Source: Sphingomonas hankookensis (GTDB lineage: Bacteria; Pseudomonadota; Alphaproteobacteria; Sphingomonadales; Sphingomonadaceae). From it: a stretch of DNA of 64,000 nt. The stretch spans positions 124,001 to 188,000 of the forward strand of contig NZ_LQQO01000034.1 in assembly GCF_001619955.1 (NCBI RefSeq), read 5' to 3'. The position numbers and the translations under genes were made by a program. Every line of letters starts with the position of its first letter. Positions within the stretch are counted from its first letter, which is position 1. This document shows, piece after piece, positions 20,277 through 29,826 of this stretch. The notes under the pieces were generated by a model, which searched no databases, was not told where the DNA came from, and saw nothing but the letters and a program-made list of their open reading frames with translations.

Positions 20277-21128
20277 ATGGGCAGGATGATGGGGATGCTG
20301 GCGACGATCGCCTTTGCCGCGACGGCACAGGCGCAGGAGACGCCCGCGACGCTCGGCGCGTCGAACCATGCGGTCGACGTCGCCATCGCCCCGCCTGGCG
20401 GGTCGCCGACCTTCGCCGACGAGTTTTCGGGCAAGCGGATCGATCCGGCAAACTGGCGCTTCGACACCAGCCGCAACCGTGCCGGATGGTATAACAACGA
20501 ACGTCAATATTATGCGCCGGCCAACACCCCGGCCAACGCCCGTGTCGAAAAGGGCGCGCTGGTGATCGAGGCGCGCCGCGAAACGCCCAAGGGGCCCGAT
20601 GCCGGCGGGCAGGCCTATACCTCCGCCCGGATCGTTTCGACGCGGCCGATGGGCTATGGCTTCTACGATATCCGCGCCAAGCTGCCGTGCGGGCGCGGCA
20701 TCTGGCCGGCGCTATGGATGCTGCCGCCCAACGGCACTTGGCCGGCGGGGGGCGAAATCGACATTCTCGAACTGGTGGGATACGAACCCGGCCTCGTCCA
20801 TGCGACGCTGCACAGCGCCGCCTTCAACCATGCGCGGGGAACGCAGCGCGGCGGATCGTTGAAGATGCGGACCGCCTGCGGCGAATGGCATCGCTATCAG
20901 CTCGACTGGAAACCGGATTCGATCACCATCGGGGTGGACGGTCGCGGCTATATGCGGGTCGACAACGACCAGCCCGGTGGGCAGGCGGCATGGCCGTTCG
21001 ACCGGCCGTTCAACCTGATCATGAACGTCGCGGTCGGGGGCGACTGGGGCGGGAAGATGGGGATCGACGACACCCGTTTCCCCCAGTCGATGAAGGTCGA
21101 TTACGTCCGCTACTGGCAATATCGCTGA
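20277..21128 (+). CDS. Exported GH16 beta-glucanase
   Basis: The 283-residue protein has a signal peptide (MGRMMGMLATIAFAATAQAQ). The GH16 active-site motif is EIDILE, with Glu160 nucleophile, Asp162 and Glu165 acid/base, followed by the lamin-type HATLHSAAFNH. The family includes laminarinases and lichenases; the substrate here is probably a beta-1,3 or mixed-linkage glucan. Its last 19 bases overlap the end of the convergent phosphatase gene. Confidence 0.92.
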   Translation: MGRMMGMLATIAFAATAQAQETPATLGASNHAVDVAIAPPGGSPTFADEFSGKRIDPANWRFDTSRNRAGWYNNERQYYAPANTPANARVEKGALVIEARRETPKGPDAGGQAYTSARIVSTRPMGYGFYDIRAKLPCGRGIWPALWMLPPNGTWPAGGEIDILELVGYEPGLVHATLHSAAFNHARGTQRGGSLKMRTACGEWHRYQLDWKPDSITIGVDGRGYMRVDNDQPGGQAAWPFDRPFNLIMNVAVGGDWGGKMGIDDTRFPQSMKVDYVRYWQYR

Positions 21129-21655
21129 AGCGGCACGACCTCGCCGCACGCCGGAATGAAGTCCACCGCGCGCGTCAGCGGCACCCCGGCCCGCAGCGCG
21201 CGCAGCGTGGCGATCGGTCCGCCATGCGCGACGACCAGTACCGACGCGACCCGGGGCAGCGCGTCCCACGCCGCCGCTACCCGGTCGGCGATGTCGCGCC
21301 CGGTTTCGCCACCGCCGGGGCGATAGGCTTCCGGATCGGTCATCATGCGGTCAATCTCGGCGCCGCTTTCCCGCCAGATCGCGTCCCAGCGCCGCCCCTC
21401 CCAATAGCCGAAATCGCGTTCCAGCCAGCGGGGATCGGCGGTCGCCGGCACGCACCGCGCCTGCTCGACCATCGCCGCCAGCCGGGCGGTGCGCTGCGCA
21501 CCCGAATGGACGACCGCATCGACCGGCGGCAGATCCGCGACGATCCGCCGCGCCATCGCCCAGCCGTCGCGGCTCCACCCCATGTTCGACCGGCCATAGC
21601 AGCGCCCGCGCCATGCCGTCGCGACCGGCGGGTGGCGCAGCAGCAGCACCTTCAC
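21110..21655 (-). CDS. Histidine phosphatase, probable alpha-ribazole-5'-phosphate phosphatase
   Basis: The 181-residue protein starts at GTG 21655. It is a phosphoglycerate-mutase-like phosphatase with the N-terminal LLLRHPPV (catalytic His) and a second His in VVAHGGPIA. Its place as last gene of the cobalamin operon, overlapping cobS by GTGA, points to alpha-ribazole phosphate or cobalamin-phosphate dephosphorylation, the step named CobC in enterics. That name is avoided as a symbol because the operon also has the other gene called cobC. Confidence 0.82.
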   Translation of the reverse strand: MKVLLLRHPPVATAWRGRCYGRSNMGWSRDGWAMARRIVADLPPVDAVVHSGAQRTARLAAMVEQARCVPATADPRWLERDFGYWEGRRWDAIWRESGAEIDRMMTDPEAYRPGGGETGRDIADRVAAAWDALPRVASVLVVAHGGPIATLRALRAGVPLTRAVDFIPACGEVVPLQRYCQ

Positions 21656-22458
21656 CGCGCCGCCACCGTCAGCAGCAGTGCCAATTGTCCCATCGCCGCC
21701 GCAAAGCCCAGGCAGTCGCCGGTGCTCCCGCCGATCCGCCGCATCAGGAAGCGCGCCAGCCACCCCAGCATCGCCGCCATCGCCACCAGCGCGGCGACCA
21801 CCGCTCCCGGCGCCAGCCACAGGATCGGCACCAGGCCCGGCAGCGCCAGCAGCCCCGCCAGCATCAGCCGCCCGCCCGGCATCCGCCCGGCCCGCACCGC
21901 CATGCCCGCACCGCTGCCGACCGGCGCAAGCATCGCCGCCAGCGTCACCGCGCACAGCCGGCCCGCCGTCGCTGCGCCGACGATCGCCGCCATCGCCAGC
22001 ATCGGCGGCAGCGCGACCATCGCGGCAAGGCGCAGCAGCACCACCAGCCCCAAGCCCAGCGCGCCATAGCTGCCGATCCGGCTGTCCTTCATGATCGTCA
22101 ACGCGCGGTCGCCGCTCGCAACGCCGCCGAACGCGTCGCAGAAATCGGCGACCGCGTCCTCGTGAAACGCACCGGTCAGCAGCGCCTCGACCATCAGCGC
22201 CACGATCGCGGCGATCATCGGCGGCCATAGCCCTTGCGCCAGCACGAAGGTCACGCCGGTCGCCGCACCGATCAGCGACCCGACCGGCGGCAGCCACGCC
22301 ATCGCCCGCGCCAATCCGACGCCCGCCTGTTCCGCCGTCAGCCGCGCCAGCCACGGCACCGGCAACCGGGTCAGAAACTGCACCGCCAGCAGCGGCGGCG
22401 CCCAGCGCGGGCACTCAGTCGGCACGATCCGCCCCGATTTGGTCGAGCCGTACGACAT
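21652..22458 (-). CDS. cobS: Adenosylcobinamide-GDP ribazoletransferase
   Basis: The 268-residue membrane enzyme joins adenosylcobinamide-GDP to alpha-ribazole, completing the nucleotide loop. The family start AVQFLTRLPVPW, the metal-binding ALLTGAFHEDAVADFCDAFGG pattern and several Ala/Leu-rich spans are seen. The ATG at 22458 overlaps cobT by 44 bases. A GTG at 22425, nearer the conserved start, is an alternative that would overlap by 11 bases. Downstream it overlaps the phosphatase gene (GTGA). Confidence 0.93.
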   Translation of the reverse strand: MSYGSTKSGRIVPTECPRWAPPLLAVQFLTRLPVPWLARLTAEQAGVGLARAMAWLPPVGSLIGAATGVTFVLAQGLWPPMIAAIVALMVEALLTGAFHEDAVADFCDAFGGVASGDRALTIMKDSRIGSYGALGLGLVVLLRLAAMVALPPMLAMAAIVGAATAGRLCAVTLAAMLAPVGSGAGMAVRAGRMPGGRLMLAGLLALPGLVPILWLAPGAVVAALVAMAAMLGWLARFLMRRIGGSTGDCLGFAAAMGQLALLLTVAAR

Positions 22459-23419
22459 CGTTCAACAACGCCGCCGCCGCGTCGAGCAGCGGCAGGGCCA
22501 CGAGCGCTCCGCTCCCCTCGCCCAGCCGCATCTCCCAGTCGAGCACCGGCGTCAGCCCGAGCGCCGCAAGCGCCGCGCCATGGCCGGGTTCGGCGGAGCG
22601 ATGCCCGGCGATCATCGCCCTGACGCTGCCGGGGGCGAGCCGTTCGGCGATCAGCGCGGCGGCGGTCGCGACATAGCCGTCGAGCAGCAGCGTCGCCCCG
22701 CGCCGCGCGCCGGTCGCGTAGAAACCGGCCATCGCCGCGATCTCATAGCCGGCGACCGACGCGATAGCCTCGCGCAGATCGCCAACCCCCGCCGCCCTCG
22801 CCACGGCGGATGCCACGATGCGACGCTTGGTCGCCAGCACGGCATCGTCCGCCCCCGCACCGCGCCCGACCGCCGCATCGGGATCCAGAGCGGTCAGCAA
22901 CGCCGTCAGGCAGGCGGCTGGCGTCGTGTTGCCGATGCCCATTTCGCCCGCGATCAACAGTGTGACCCCCGCATCGATCGCCGCATCCGCCTCCGCCGCC
23001 CCGACCGCCCACGCCGCGTCGAACTGCGCGACGGACAGCGCCGGTCCGGTGCCAAGCGGCGCGCTACCATCGCCGATACGCGCGTCGCGGAAGAAGTCGG
23101 GACCGGCAACGCGCGGCCCCATCATCCCCACATCGACCAGCCGCAACGGGCAGTCGGCGGCAGCGGCCAGCGCGTTGCTGGTCGCGCGTCCCGACAAGAT
23201 GGTCGCCACCATCATCTGCGTGACCTCGGACGGCCAGGCGGACACTCCCTCACCGGCACAGCCATGGTCGCCGGCGAACAGCACGATGCGGCGCGGTGCG
23301 GTGCGCGCATCGATCCGTCCCTGGGTCAGCACCAGTTCGGTTGCCAGCGCCTCCAGCCGCCCCATCGCCCCGCGCGGCTTGGCGAGCGCGTCCAGATGCG
23401 CGCGAATCTCGTCGATCAT
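22415..23419 (-). CDS. cobT: Nicotinate-nucleotide--dimethylbenzimidazole phosphoribosyltransferase
   Basis: The 334-residue enzyme makes alpha-ribazole phosphate from dimethylbenzimidazole and nicotinate mononucleotide. [15 protein letters not shown] near residue 12, [20 protein letters not shown] and [18 protein letters not shown] are conserved. The catalytic Glu is in the C-terminal [11 protein letters not shown] 23419 overlaps the cobQ stop (ATGA). Confidence 0.96.
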   Translation of the reverse strand: MIDEIRAHLDALAKPRGAMGRLEALATELVLTQGRIDARTAPRRIVLFAGDHGCAGEGVSAWPSEVTQMMVATILSGRATSNALAAAADCPLRLVDVGMMGPRVAGPDFFRDARIGDGSAPLGTGPALSVAQFDAAWAVGAAEADAAIDAGVTLLIAGEMGIGNTTPAACLTALLTALDPDAAVGRGAGADDAVLATKRRIVASAVARAAGVGDLREAIASVAGYEIAAMAGFYATGARRGATLLLDGYVATAAALIAERLAPGSVRAMIAGHRSAEPGHGAALAALGLTPVLDWEMRLGEGSGALVALPLLDAAAALLNDVVRLDQIGADRAD

Positions 23420-24897
23420 AGGGCCTCCCCGGCAATGTCCAGCAATGCGTCGATATCGAGCGCGGTTTCCAGCGCCCGCGCCACCCCGTCGAGCGCGGCA
23501 TCGATGGCGTCGCGCCGGTCGAGCGGGTCGCTGCGCGCGCCGATCCGCGCGAGCAGGCCGGCCCGCGCGGCGGGCGCATCGAACAGGCCATGAACGTAGC
23601 AACCGGCAATCTGCCCGTCGCGCGCGACCGCGCCATCGGGCGTGCCATCGGCGAAATGCAGCAGCGGCGGCGTACCCGGTGCGACGGTCGTCACGCCGGC
23701 ATGAATTTCATAGCCGGCAAAGGCCGCTCCGTCCGCCAGCGTGCCGGTGACCGGCCGCGTCGTCTTGGCGCCCGCGATCACCGTATCGATCGGCAGCAGC
23801 CCCAGCCCGGCGACCTGTCCCGCCGGTCCCTCGATCCCGTCCGGATCGGCGATGCCGGTGCCGAGCATCTGGTATCCGCCGCAGATACCCATCACCTGCC
23901 CGCCACGCCGGACATGGGCGGCAAGGTCGATATCCCAGCCCTGTTCGCGCAGGAAAGCGAGGTCCGCGATCGTCGCCTTCGTCCCCGGCAGGATCACCAG
24001 GGACGCATCGCCCGGCAACGGCCGGCCCGGCGGGATCATCCGCAACCGCACCGCCGGATCATGGGCAAGGGCATCGAAATCGTCGAAATTGGCGATGCGC
24101 GACAGCATCGGCACCGCGATCAGCGGCCCGTCGCCCGCTTCGCCCCCACGTCCCAGCGCCACCGCATCCTCGGCCGGCAGGCGCGCGGCATCGGGCAGCC
24201 ATGGCACCAGCCCGATATCGCGCCAGCCGGTACGCGCCACGATCTCCGCCCTGCCATCCTCGAACAGCGCCGGATCGCCCCGGAACTTGTTGACCACAAA
24301 TCCGCGGATCATCGCCGCATCGGCCCGATCGATCACCGCCTGCGTGCCGACCAGCGCCGCAATTACCCCGCCGCGATCGATATCGCCCGCCAGCACCACC
24401 GGCACTCCGGCAGCCCGCGCAAAGCCCATATTGGCGATATCGCCCGCGCGCAGATTGATCTCGGCGGGCGATCCCGCACCCTCGACCACCACGATATCCG
24501 CCTCGCCGGACAGGCGGCGATAGGCCGCCAGCACCTCGGCCAGCAATTCGGGTCGCCGCCGCCGATAGTCGCCCGCCGCCATCACCCCGGCCACGCGTCC
24601 GCCAACCACCAGCTGCGACGTGCGGTCGCTTTGCGGCTTCAGCAGCACCGGGTTCATGTCGGTCGTCGGCGGCACGCGGCACGCCATCGCCTGCAACGCC
24701 TGCGCCCGACCGATCTCACCACCATCCGCACAAACGGCGGCGTTGTTCGACATGTTCTGCGCCTTGAACGGGCGCACCCGCAACCCCCGGTCGGTCAGCA
24801 GCCGGCACAGCCCGGCGACCAGCACCGACTTGCCGACATCCGATCCGGTCCCCTGGAGCATCACCGCGCCCAAGCGACGATCCCGACCAGCATCCAC
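23416..24897 (-). CDS. cobQ: Cobyric acid synthase (glutamine-hydrolysing)
   Basis: The 493-residue enzyme amidates adenosylcobyrinic acid a,c-diamide at four side chains. The N-terminal P-loop-like GTGSDVGKS (16-24), FKAQNMSNN, and the C-terminal class I amidotransferase domain with Cys339 in [10 protein letters not shown] and His in YVHGLFD are intact. The GTG at 24897 keeps the first beta-strand. An ATG at 24861, coupled to the cobD stop (TGATG), is the alternative. It is a corrinoid de novo step, so its presence in an operon otherwise devoted to salvage is notable. Confidence 0.95.
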   Translation of the reverse strand: MDAGRDRRLGAVMLQGTGSDVGKSVLVAGLCRLLTDRGLRVRPFKAQNMSNNAAVCADGGEIGRAQALQAMACRVPPTTDMNPVLLKPQSDRTSQLVVGGRVAGVMAAGDYRRRRPELLAEVLAAYRRLSGEADIVVVEGAGSPAEINLRAGDIANMGFARAAGVPVVLAGDIDRGGVIAALVGTQAVIDRADAAMIRGFVVNKFRGDPALFEDGRAEIVARTGWRDIGLVPWLPDAARLPAEDAVALGRGGEAGDGPLIAVPMLSRIANFDDFDALAHDPAVRLRMIPPGRPLPGDASLVILPGTKATIADLAFLREQGWDIDLAAHVRRGGQVMGICGGYQMLGTGIADPDGIEGPAGQVAGLGLLPIDTVIAGAKTTRPVTGTLADGAAFAGYEIHAGVTTVAPGTPPLLHFADGTPDGAVARDGQIAGCYVHGLFDAPAARAGLLARIGARSDPLDRRDAIDAALDGVARALETALDIDALLDIAGEAL

Positions 24898-25733
24898 AGC
24901 AACAGGCAGGCGGTGCGATAGATGCCAAGCGCCCGCGTCAGGTCGGCCGCATGCGGCGGCGGCCCATCGCCCAGCACCGCGCGTTGCGCCGGCTCGCCGT
25001 CATAGCTGACCGCCCCGCCCAACCGCCGTCCCAGCGCGCCGGCCATTGCCGCCTCCGGCCAACCGCCATTGGGTGAGGCATGGCGGGGGGCGTCGCGCCG
25101 CATCTCCCGCCAGCCACCGTGTCCGGCCAGCGCGATCAGCGCGCCTGCAACCCGTGCGGGCACAAAATTGACGACATCGTCGGCCCGCGCCGCCGCCCAT
25201 CCGAACGCGCGCAGCTCGGGCGTGCGATGCCCGACCATCGAGTCCGCCGTATTGATCCCCTTCACCGCGAACAGCCCCGGCAGCCCGAACAGCAACAGGC
25301 CCAGCGCCGGTGCGACCACGCCATCGCAGAAACTTTCCGCAAGGCTCTCGATCGCCGCCGTCGCGACGCCTGCCTCGTCCAGCGTGGCGGTATCGCGCCC
25401 GACGATCATCGCCACCGCCTGCCGTGCCGCGCCCAGATCGCCCGCCGCCAACGGCCGCGCCACCGCCGCGACATGATCGTGCAGGCTGCGCTGGGCGAGA
25501 CCGGTCGTCGCGACCGCCACGCTGACGATCGTCCCCAGCCGCTCGATCGCCGATCCCAGTAGGACCGACAACCCGACGAGCAATACGACCAGCGCAATCC
25601 CCTCGGCACGACGCCGCCGGTTCCAGCGCCGCTCGAACGAATCGATCAGCGCGCCGACGCCCATGACCGGATGCCACCAGCGCCGCGGATAGCCGAGCGC
25701 CGCCTCGACGATCAGCGCCGCCAGCGCGATCAC
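24861..25733 (-). CDS. cobD: Adenosylcobinamide-phosphate synthase (CobD/CbiB)
   Basis: The 290-residue integral membrane protein attaches aminopropanol phosphate to adenosylcobyric acid. Family blocks [50 protein letters not shown] and [15 protein letters not shown] are present. The start is GTG 25733, which overlaps the btuD stop as GTGA. Its substrate amine comes from the product of the cobC decarboxylase in the same operon. Confidence 0.95.
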   Translation of the reverse strand: MIALAALIVEAALGYPRRWWHPVMGVGALIDSFERRWNRRRRAEGIALVVLLVGLSVLLGSAIERLGTIVSVAVATTGLAQRSLHDHVAAVARPLAAGDLGAARQAVAMIVGRDTATLDEAGVATAAIESLAESFCDGVVAPALGLLLFGLPGLFAVKGINTADSMVGHRTPELRAFGWAAARADDVVNFVPARVAGALIALAGHGGWREMRRDAPRHASPNGGWPEAAMAGALGRRLGGAVSYDGEPAQRAVLGDGPPPHAADLTRALGIYRTACLLLWMLVGIVAWAR

Positions 25734-26500
25734 CGCGCGACCGGAAATATGTAGCGATGCCCCTGCGGCGTGCGGCCGATCTCGACATCGATGCCATAGG
25801 CTTCGGCGATGGCCGGCGCGGTCAGCACCGCATCCGCCTCCCCCGCCGCAACGATCCGCCCGTCCTTCAACAGCACCGCGTCGTCCGCCACCCGCGCCGC
25901 CAGATGCAGGTCGTGCAGCACCAGCACCACGCCGCGCCCGCCCGCCGCCACCCCGCGCAACCGCGCCAGCACGTCCAGCTGGTGCGCGGGGTCGAGGCTG
26001 GCAAGCGGTTCGTCCGCCAGCAGCCAGTCGGGTTCTCCCGCCAGCACCCGCGCCAGCAGCGCCCGCCCCCGCTCGCCCCCCGACAGCCGCTCGACGCCCC
26101 GATCAGCGAGGTCGGTCATGTCGGTCGCCGCCAGCGCCGCCTTCACCGCATCGCGATCGGCCTGCGTCTCGCCCCAGCGCCCGCGATGCGCGAACCGCCC
26201 GAGGCCCACCAGGGTACGCACGTCGATGTCCCAGTGCACATCGGCCGCTTGCGGCAACAGCCCGATCGCTTGCGCCCGCGCGCGCCGGTCGATCGCTTGC
26301 ACATCCTCGCCGCCCAGCCGTGCCGCACCCGCATCCGGACGGCGCAGCGCGGCGAGGCAGGCGAGCAGGCTCGACTTCCCCGCGCCGTTCGCCCCCAGCA
26401 GCGCGGTCACCCGCCCCTGCCGGAACGCGAACGACACCTGATCGAGCACGCGGTTGCTGCCCAATGTCAGCGAAATCGCATCGGCCACCAGATCGGTCAT
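25730..26500 (-). CDS. btuD: Cobalamin ABC transporter ATPase
   Basis: The 256-residue ATPase has Walker A GANGAGKSS, signature LSGGERGRALLARVL, Walker B WLLADEPLASLDP and a switch His in VLVLHDLHLAA. It is of the FecE/BtuD type. It overlaps btuC by ATGA and cobD by GTGA. The B12 assignment follows from the operon and its riboswitch, not from the ATPase sequence alone. Confidence 0.92.
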   Translation of the reverse strand: MTDLVADAISLTLGSNRVLDQVSFAFRQGRVTALLGANGAGKSSLLACLAALRRPDAGAARLGGEDVQAIDRRARAQAIGLLPQAADVHWDIDVRTLVGLGRFAHRGRWGETQADRDAVKAALAATDMTDLADRGVERLSGGERGRALLARVLAGEPDWLLADEPLASLDPAHQLDVLARLRGVAAGGRGVVLVLHDLHLAARVADDAVLLKDGRIVAAGEADAVLTAPAIAEAYGIDVEIGRTPQGHRYIFPVAR

Positions 26501-27459
26501 GCCAGCCTCCGCCGCATCGCGATCAACAGGTACAGGAAGAACGGCCCGCCCAGCATCGACATGGCGATACCGAGCCGCAGTTCGCTGACGGTCGGGGCCA
26601 GCCGCACGAGGCTGTCGGCAAAGGTCAGCAACACCGCCCCGGCAAGCGCGGAGGGCAGCAGGATCGCCGAGGGCCGGTTGCCCGCCAGCGGCCGGACGAG
26701 ATGCGGCACGATCAGCCCGACGAACCCGATGATGCCCGCCGACGCCACCGACGCCCCGACGGTCAACGCGACGCCGAGGATGACCAGCCGTTGCAGCCGC
26801 GCCGGATCGACACCCATCGATCGTGCCGCCGCCTCGCCCAGCGTCAGCGCGTCGAGCGACCGCGCGGTCATCGCCAGCACCCCCATGCCCAGCGCGATCA
26901 GCGGTGCGGCAACCACCACATCGTCCCAGCTGCGGTCGGTCAGCGCGCCCAGCAGCCACGTCACGATCGATGACGATACGAACGGCGTCGGCGCAAGGCT
27001 GATCGCGAGCGACGTCAGCGACCCGGTAATGCTGGTGAGGATCATGCCGCCCAGCGTGAACAGGATCAGGCTGCCCGACCGTCCGGCGATCAGCGCCAGC
27101 AACGTCATCGTCACGCCAGCGCCGACCAGCGCGAAGCCCGGCAGCAGCCACATCTGCGCGGCATAGCCGAAATACAGCGCCAGCACCGCGCCGAACGCCG
27201 CGCCCGACGACACGCCGAACAGTCCCGGATCGGCCAGCGGATTGCGCAGATAGCCCTGCATCACCGCCCCCGACAGGCCGAGCGCCGCCCCGACCAGCAA
27301 CGCCAGCACGGTGCGCGGCAGGCGCAACTCCACGATGATGATCGAGCGCGGATCGTCGGCGGTCCACGCGTCGAGCGGCACCCACACCTTGCCCGCCGCT
27401 ACCGACAGCGCGACGGCGATCAGCAGCAGGACGATCAGGCCGAGGGTCAATCGCTTCAT
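26497..27459 (-). CDS. btuC: Cobalamin ABC transporter permease
   Basis: The 320-residue protein belongs to the FecCD/BtuC permease family with about ten membrane spans. LRLPRTVLALLVGAALGLSG, GYLRNPLADPGLFGVSSGA and the C-terminal GFVGLIVPHLVRPLAG are the family signatures. ATG 27459 overlaps the btuF stop by ATGA. Together with btuF and btuD it makes the inner-membrane B12 importer. Confidence 0.94.
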   Translation of the reverse strand: MKRLTLGLIVLLLIAVALSVAAGKVWVPLDAWTADDPRSIIIVELRLPRTVLALLVGAALGLSGAVMQGYLRNPLADPGLFGVSSGAAFGAVLALYFGYAAQMWLLPGFALVGAGVTMTLLALIAGRSGSLILFTLGGMILTSITGSLTSLAISLAPTPFVSSSIVTWLLGALTDRSWDDVVVAAPLIALGMGVLAMTARSLDALTLGEAAARSMGVDPARLQRLVILGVALTVGASVASAGIIGFVGLIVPHLVRPLAGNRPSAILLPSALAGAVLLTFADSLVRLAPTVSELRLGIAMSMLGGPFFLYLLIAMRRRLA

Positions 27460-28262
27460 GACGTGACTGCCCCGCGCACCTGCCGCAACCGCGCCATCGC
27501 CGCGATGATCGTCGGCCCGCCGCAATTCATCAGCCGCGTCGGATAGGGGGCGACTTTGATATGCTGCGCCAGCCGCCGCACCGCCGGATGACCGGTCATC
27601 CGGTCGTCCTGCACGCCCGCCGGCGCGGTCGACAGCAGCACGCGCGGCGGGTTGGCGACGAGATATTCGAGCGGCAGCACGTCCCATTGCTTGAGGCCAT
27701 AGGCCGCGCTCATGTTGCGGAAACCGGCACGCTTGAGCAGGTCGTCGGTCAGCGTGCCCGCCCCGGGCACCAGTCCGTTCCCCTGCCACACCAGCGCGCC
27801 GACCGGCGCCACCCGCGCCGGGGTCGCGGCGGCTGCGATCCGTGCCGCCAGCGCTTCGCCCCGCGCCGCATGGCCGGTCGCGGCGGCGATGGCGCGGACT
27901 TGCTCCATGCTTTCCGGCACCGATTCCGCCACCGGATATTGCACCAGCGCGATCTTCAGCCGCTTGAGCGCAGCGATCGTCGCAGGTTCGACATGGGGGC
28001 CGGCAAGGACGATGTCGGGCCGCAGCGCGACGACCTCTTCCGCCGTGCCCGACGTCGCCTTGAACCGGTTCGACCAGCTAAGCGGCACCGAGGTTGCGCG
28101 GATATCCTGCGAATAATGGCTGATACCGACGATCTGCGCCGGATCGGCGACACGGGCCAGCACCGCATCGACGCACGGATTGATCGACACCACGCGGGGA
28201 AGGCGCGGCGCCGCCGACACCAGCCCCGGCGCGGCCAGCAGCAAGGCAGCGAGGCGGATCAA
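27456..28262 (-). CDS. btuF: Periplasmic cobalamin-binding protein
   Basis: From TTG 28262 the 268-residue product has a short signal peptide (LIRLAALLLAAPGLVSAAP). It is a type III solute-binding protein of the BtuF/FepB class with RVVSINPCVDAVLARVADP, ALRPDIVLAG and LKRAGFRNMS. The TTG overlaps the cobO stop (TTGA) and has an agaaggg ribosome-binding site. No ATG gives a proper signal peptide. Confidence 0.9.
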   Translation of the reverse strand: MIRLAALLLAAPGLVSAAPRLPRVVSINPCVDAVLARVADPAQIVGISHYSQDIRATSVPLSWSNRFKATSGTAEEVVALRPDIVLAGPHVEPATIAALKRLKIALVQYPVAESVPESMEQVRAIAAATGHAARGEALAARIAAAATPARVAPVGALVWQGNGLVPGAGTLTDDLLKRAGFRNMSAAYGLKQWDVLPLEYLVANPPRVLLSTAPAGVQDDRMTGHPAVRRLAQHIKVAPYPTRLMNCGGPTIIAAMARLRQVRGAVTS

Positions 28263-28870
28263 TATTCGACGCCCTTCTGCGCCTTGAACCCGGCATGATA
28301 GGGGTGCTTCACCTCGCCGAATTCGGTGACGAGGTCGGCCAGTTCGAGCAGTTCGGGCTTCGCATTGCGGCCGGTGATGCAGATATGCTTGGTCAGCGGC
28401 CGGTCCTTCAGGAACGCGACGATTTCGGCGATCGGCAGGGTGTCGTCGCGCAGCACGATGTTCAACTCGTCGAGGATCACGAAGTCGATCGCGGGGTCGA
28501 GGATCATCTCTTTCGAGCGTTCCCATGCGGCGCGGGCGGCGGCGATGTCCTGCGCGCGGTCCTGCGTTTCCCAGGTGAAGCCCTCGCCCATCACCTCGAA
28601 GCTCGCCAGGTCGGGATGCGCGTCGAAGAAGTTGCGCTCGCCCGTCTCCCACTTGCCCTTCACATATTGCAGGATCGCGACCTTCATCCCCCATCCGATG
28701 CTGCGGATTGCCATGCCGAACGCGCTGGACGACTTGCCCTTGCCGTTGCCGGTATGGACGATCAGCAGCCCGCGTTCGAGCGTGCGGCGCGCCTGCATCT
28801 TTTCGCGCGCCACCGCCATGCGCTGCATCCGCGCATTGTGCTTCGCATAATCGTCGGGGGTCTCGGTCAT
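28259..28870 (-). CDS. cobO: Corrinoid adenosyltransferase
   Basis: The 203-residue enzyme adds the 5'-deoxyadenosyl group to cob(I)alamin or cobinamide, using ATP. The unusual P-loop HTGNGKGKSS (39-48) and VILDELNIVLR are typical of the CobA/CobO type. ATG 28870 overlaps the cobC stop by ATGA. Confidence 0.96.
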   Translation of the reverse strand: MTETPDDYAKHNARMQRMAVAREKMQARRTLERGLLIVHTGNGKGKSSSAFGMAIRSIGWGMKVAILQYVKGKWETGERNFFDAHPDLASFEVMGEGFTWETQDRAQDIAAARAAWERSKEMILDPAIDFVILDELNIVLRDDTLPIAEIVAFLKDRPLTKHICITGRNAKPELLELADLVTEFGEVKHPYHAGFKAQKGVEY

Positions 28871-29826
28871 CGAACATACTCCGCAAGGGCGGTGGTCAGA
28901 CGGGCCAGCGCCGCGCCATCGGGCGGCAGGCCGATGCGCAACCGATCCGCCCGGTCGGCGAACGGGCGGGTCAGGATGGCATGGTTGCACAGGTGACGAA
29001 ACAGCGCATGGGCGTCGGCCGTGCCGATCAGCCGGAACAGCGGCGCGGTCCCGACAAGCTCGAAGCGCGACAGGGCGAAGTCGAGCAGCGCGCCGACCGT
29101 CTCGATCCGCTCGACCTGCCCCTCACGCCATGCCGTGTCGCGATAGGCAGCGGTGCCGACCGCAATCGCGGGCGTCGACACCGGCCAGTCGCCCAGCAAA
29201 TGCCGAAGCGCGCCGGTGACGCGGGGTCCGGCGATGACGAAGCCCAGCCGCACGCCGGGCAGGCCATAGAATTTGCCGAACGACCGCAGCACGACCAGCC
29301 GGTCGGATGCCTCACCGCACAGACCGGGCGCGGGGTCGGCATAGGCTTCGTCGACGACCACCGTCATCCGCTGCGCCAATGCCCGCAGCGTCGCGGCCGG
29401 CGTCACGCGTCCGTCGGGATTGGCGGGCGACGCCAGCACCAGCAGATCGGCATCGCCCGGATCGGCGAACGCCGCGACACATCGCGCCTCACCCCATGCG
29501 GCAAGATGCCCGGCATAGCCCGGCCGCACCACCGCCGGCCGCTCGGCTGCCAGCACCACCGCCAGCAGCCGCAGCGCAAGGTCGGTGCCCGGCACCGCCA
29601 CCACCTGCGCCGGATCGACGACGTCGAACGCCTGCGCCGCCGCCGCCTCCAGCGCCGCCAGTTCGCCCGGCTCGGGCAGCCGGGTCAGCCCCGGATCGAG
29701 GCTGTCGACCGGATAGGCCCAGGGCGCGATCCCGGTCGACAGGTCGATCCAGTCGTCCCCGCCGAACGCACGCGCAGCAGCGGCGACCCGGCCGCCATGC
29801 GCGCAGAATTCGGCGAGGCTTTCCAT
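28867..29826 (-). CDS. cobC: L-threonine-phosphate decarboxylase of cobalamin synthesis
   Basis: The 319-residue PLP enzyme gives aminopropanol phosphate, used by CobD. It belongs to class I/II aminotransferases: HGGRVAAAARAFG at the N-terminus (as in CobC/CobD decarboxylases), ASPANPDGR, VVVDEAY and the PLP lysine Lys185 in RSFGKFYGLPG. ATG 29826 shares bases with the btuB stop (TGATG). Confidence 0.93.
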   Translation of the reverse strand: MESLAEFCAHGGRVAAAARAFGGDDWIDLSTGIAPWAYPVDSLDPGLTRLPEPGELAALEAAAAQAFDVVDPAQVVAVPGTDLALRLLAVVLAAERPAVVRPGYAGHLAAWGEARCVAAFADPGDADLLVLASPANPDGRVTPAATLRALAQRMTVVVDEAYADPAPGLCGEASDRLVVLRSFGKFYGLPGVRLGFVIAGPRVTGALRHLLGDWPVSTPAIAVGTAAYRDTAWREGQVERIETVGALLDFALSRFELVGTAPLFRLIGTADAHALFRHLCNHAILTRPFADRADRLRIGLPPDGAALARLTTALAEYVR

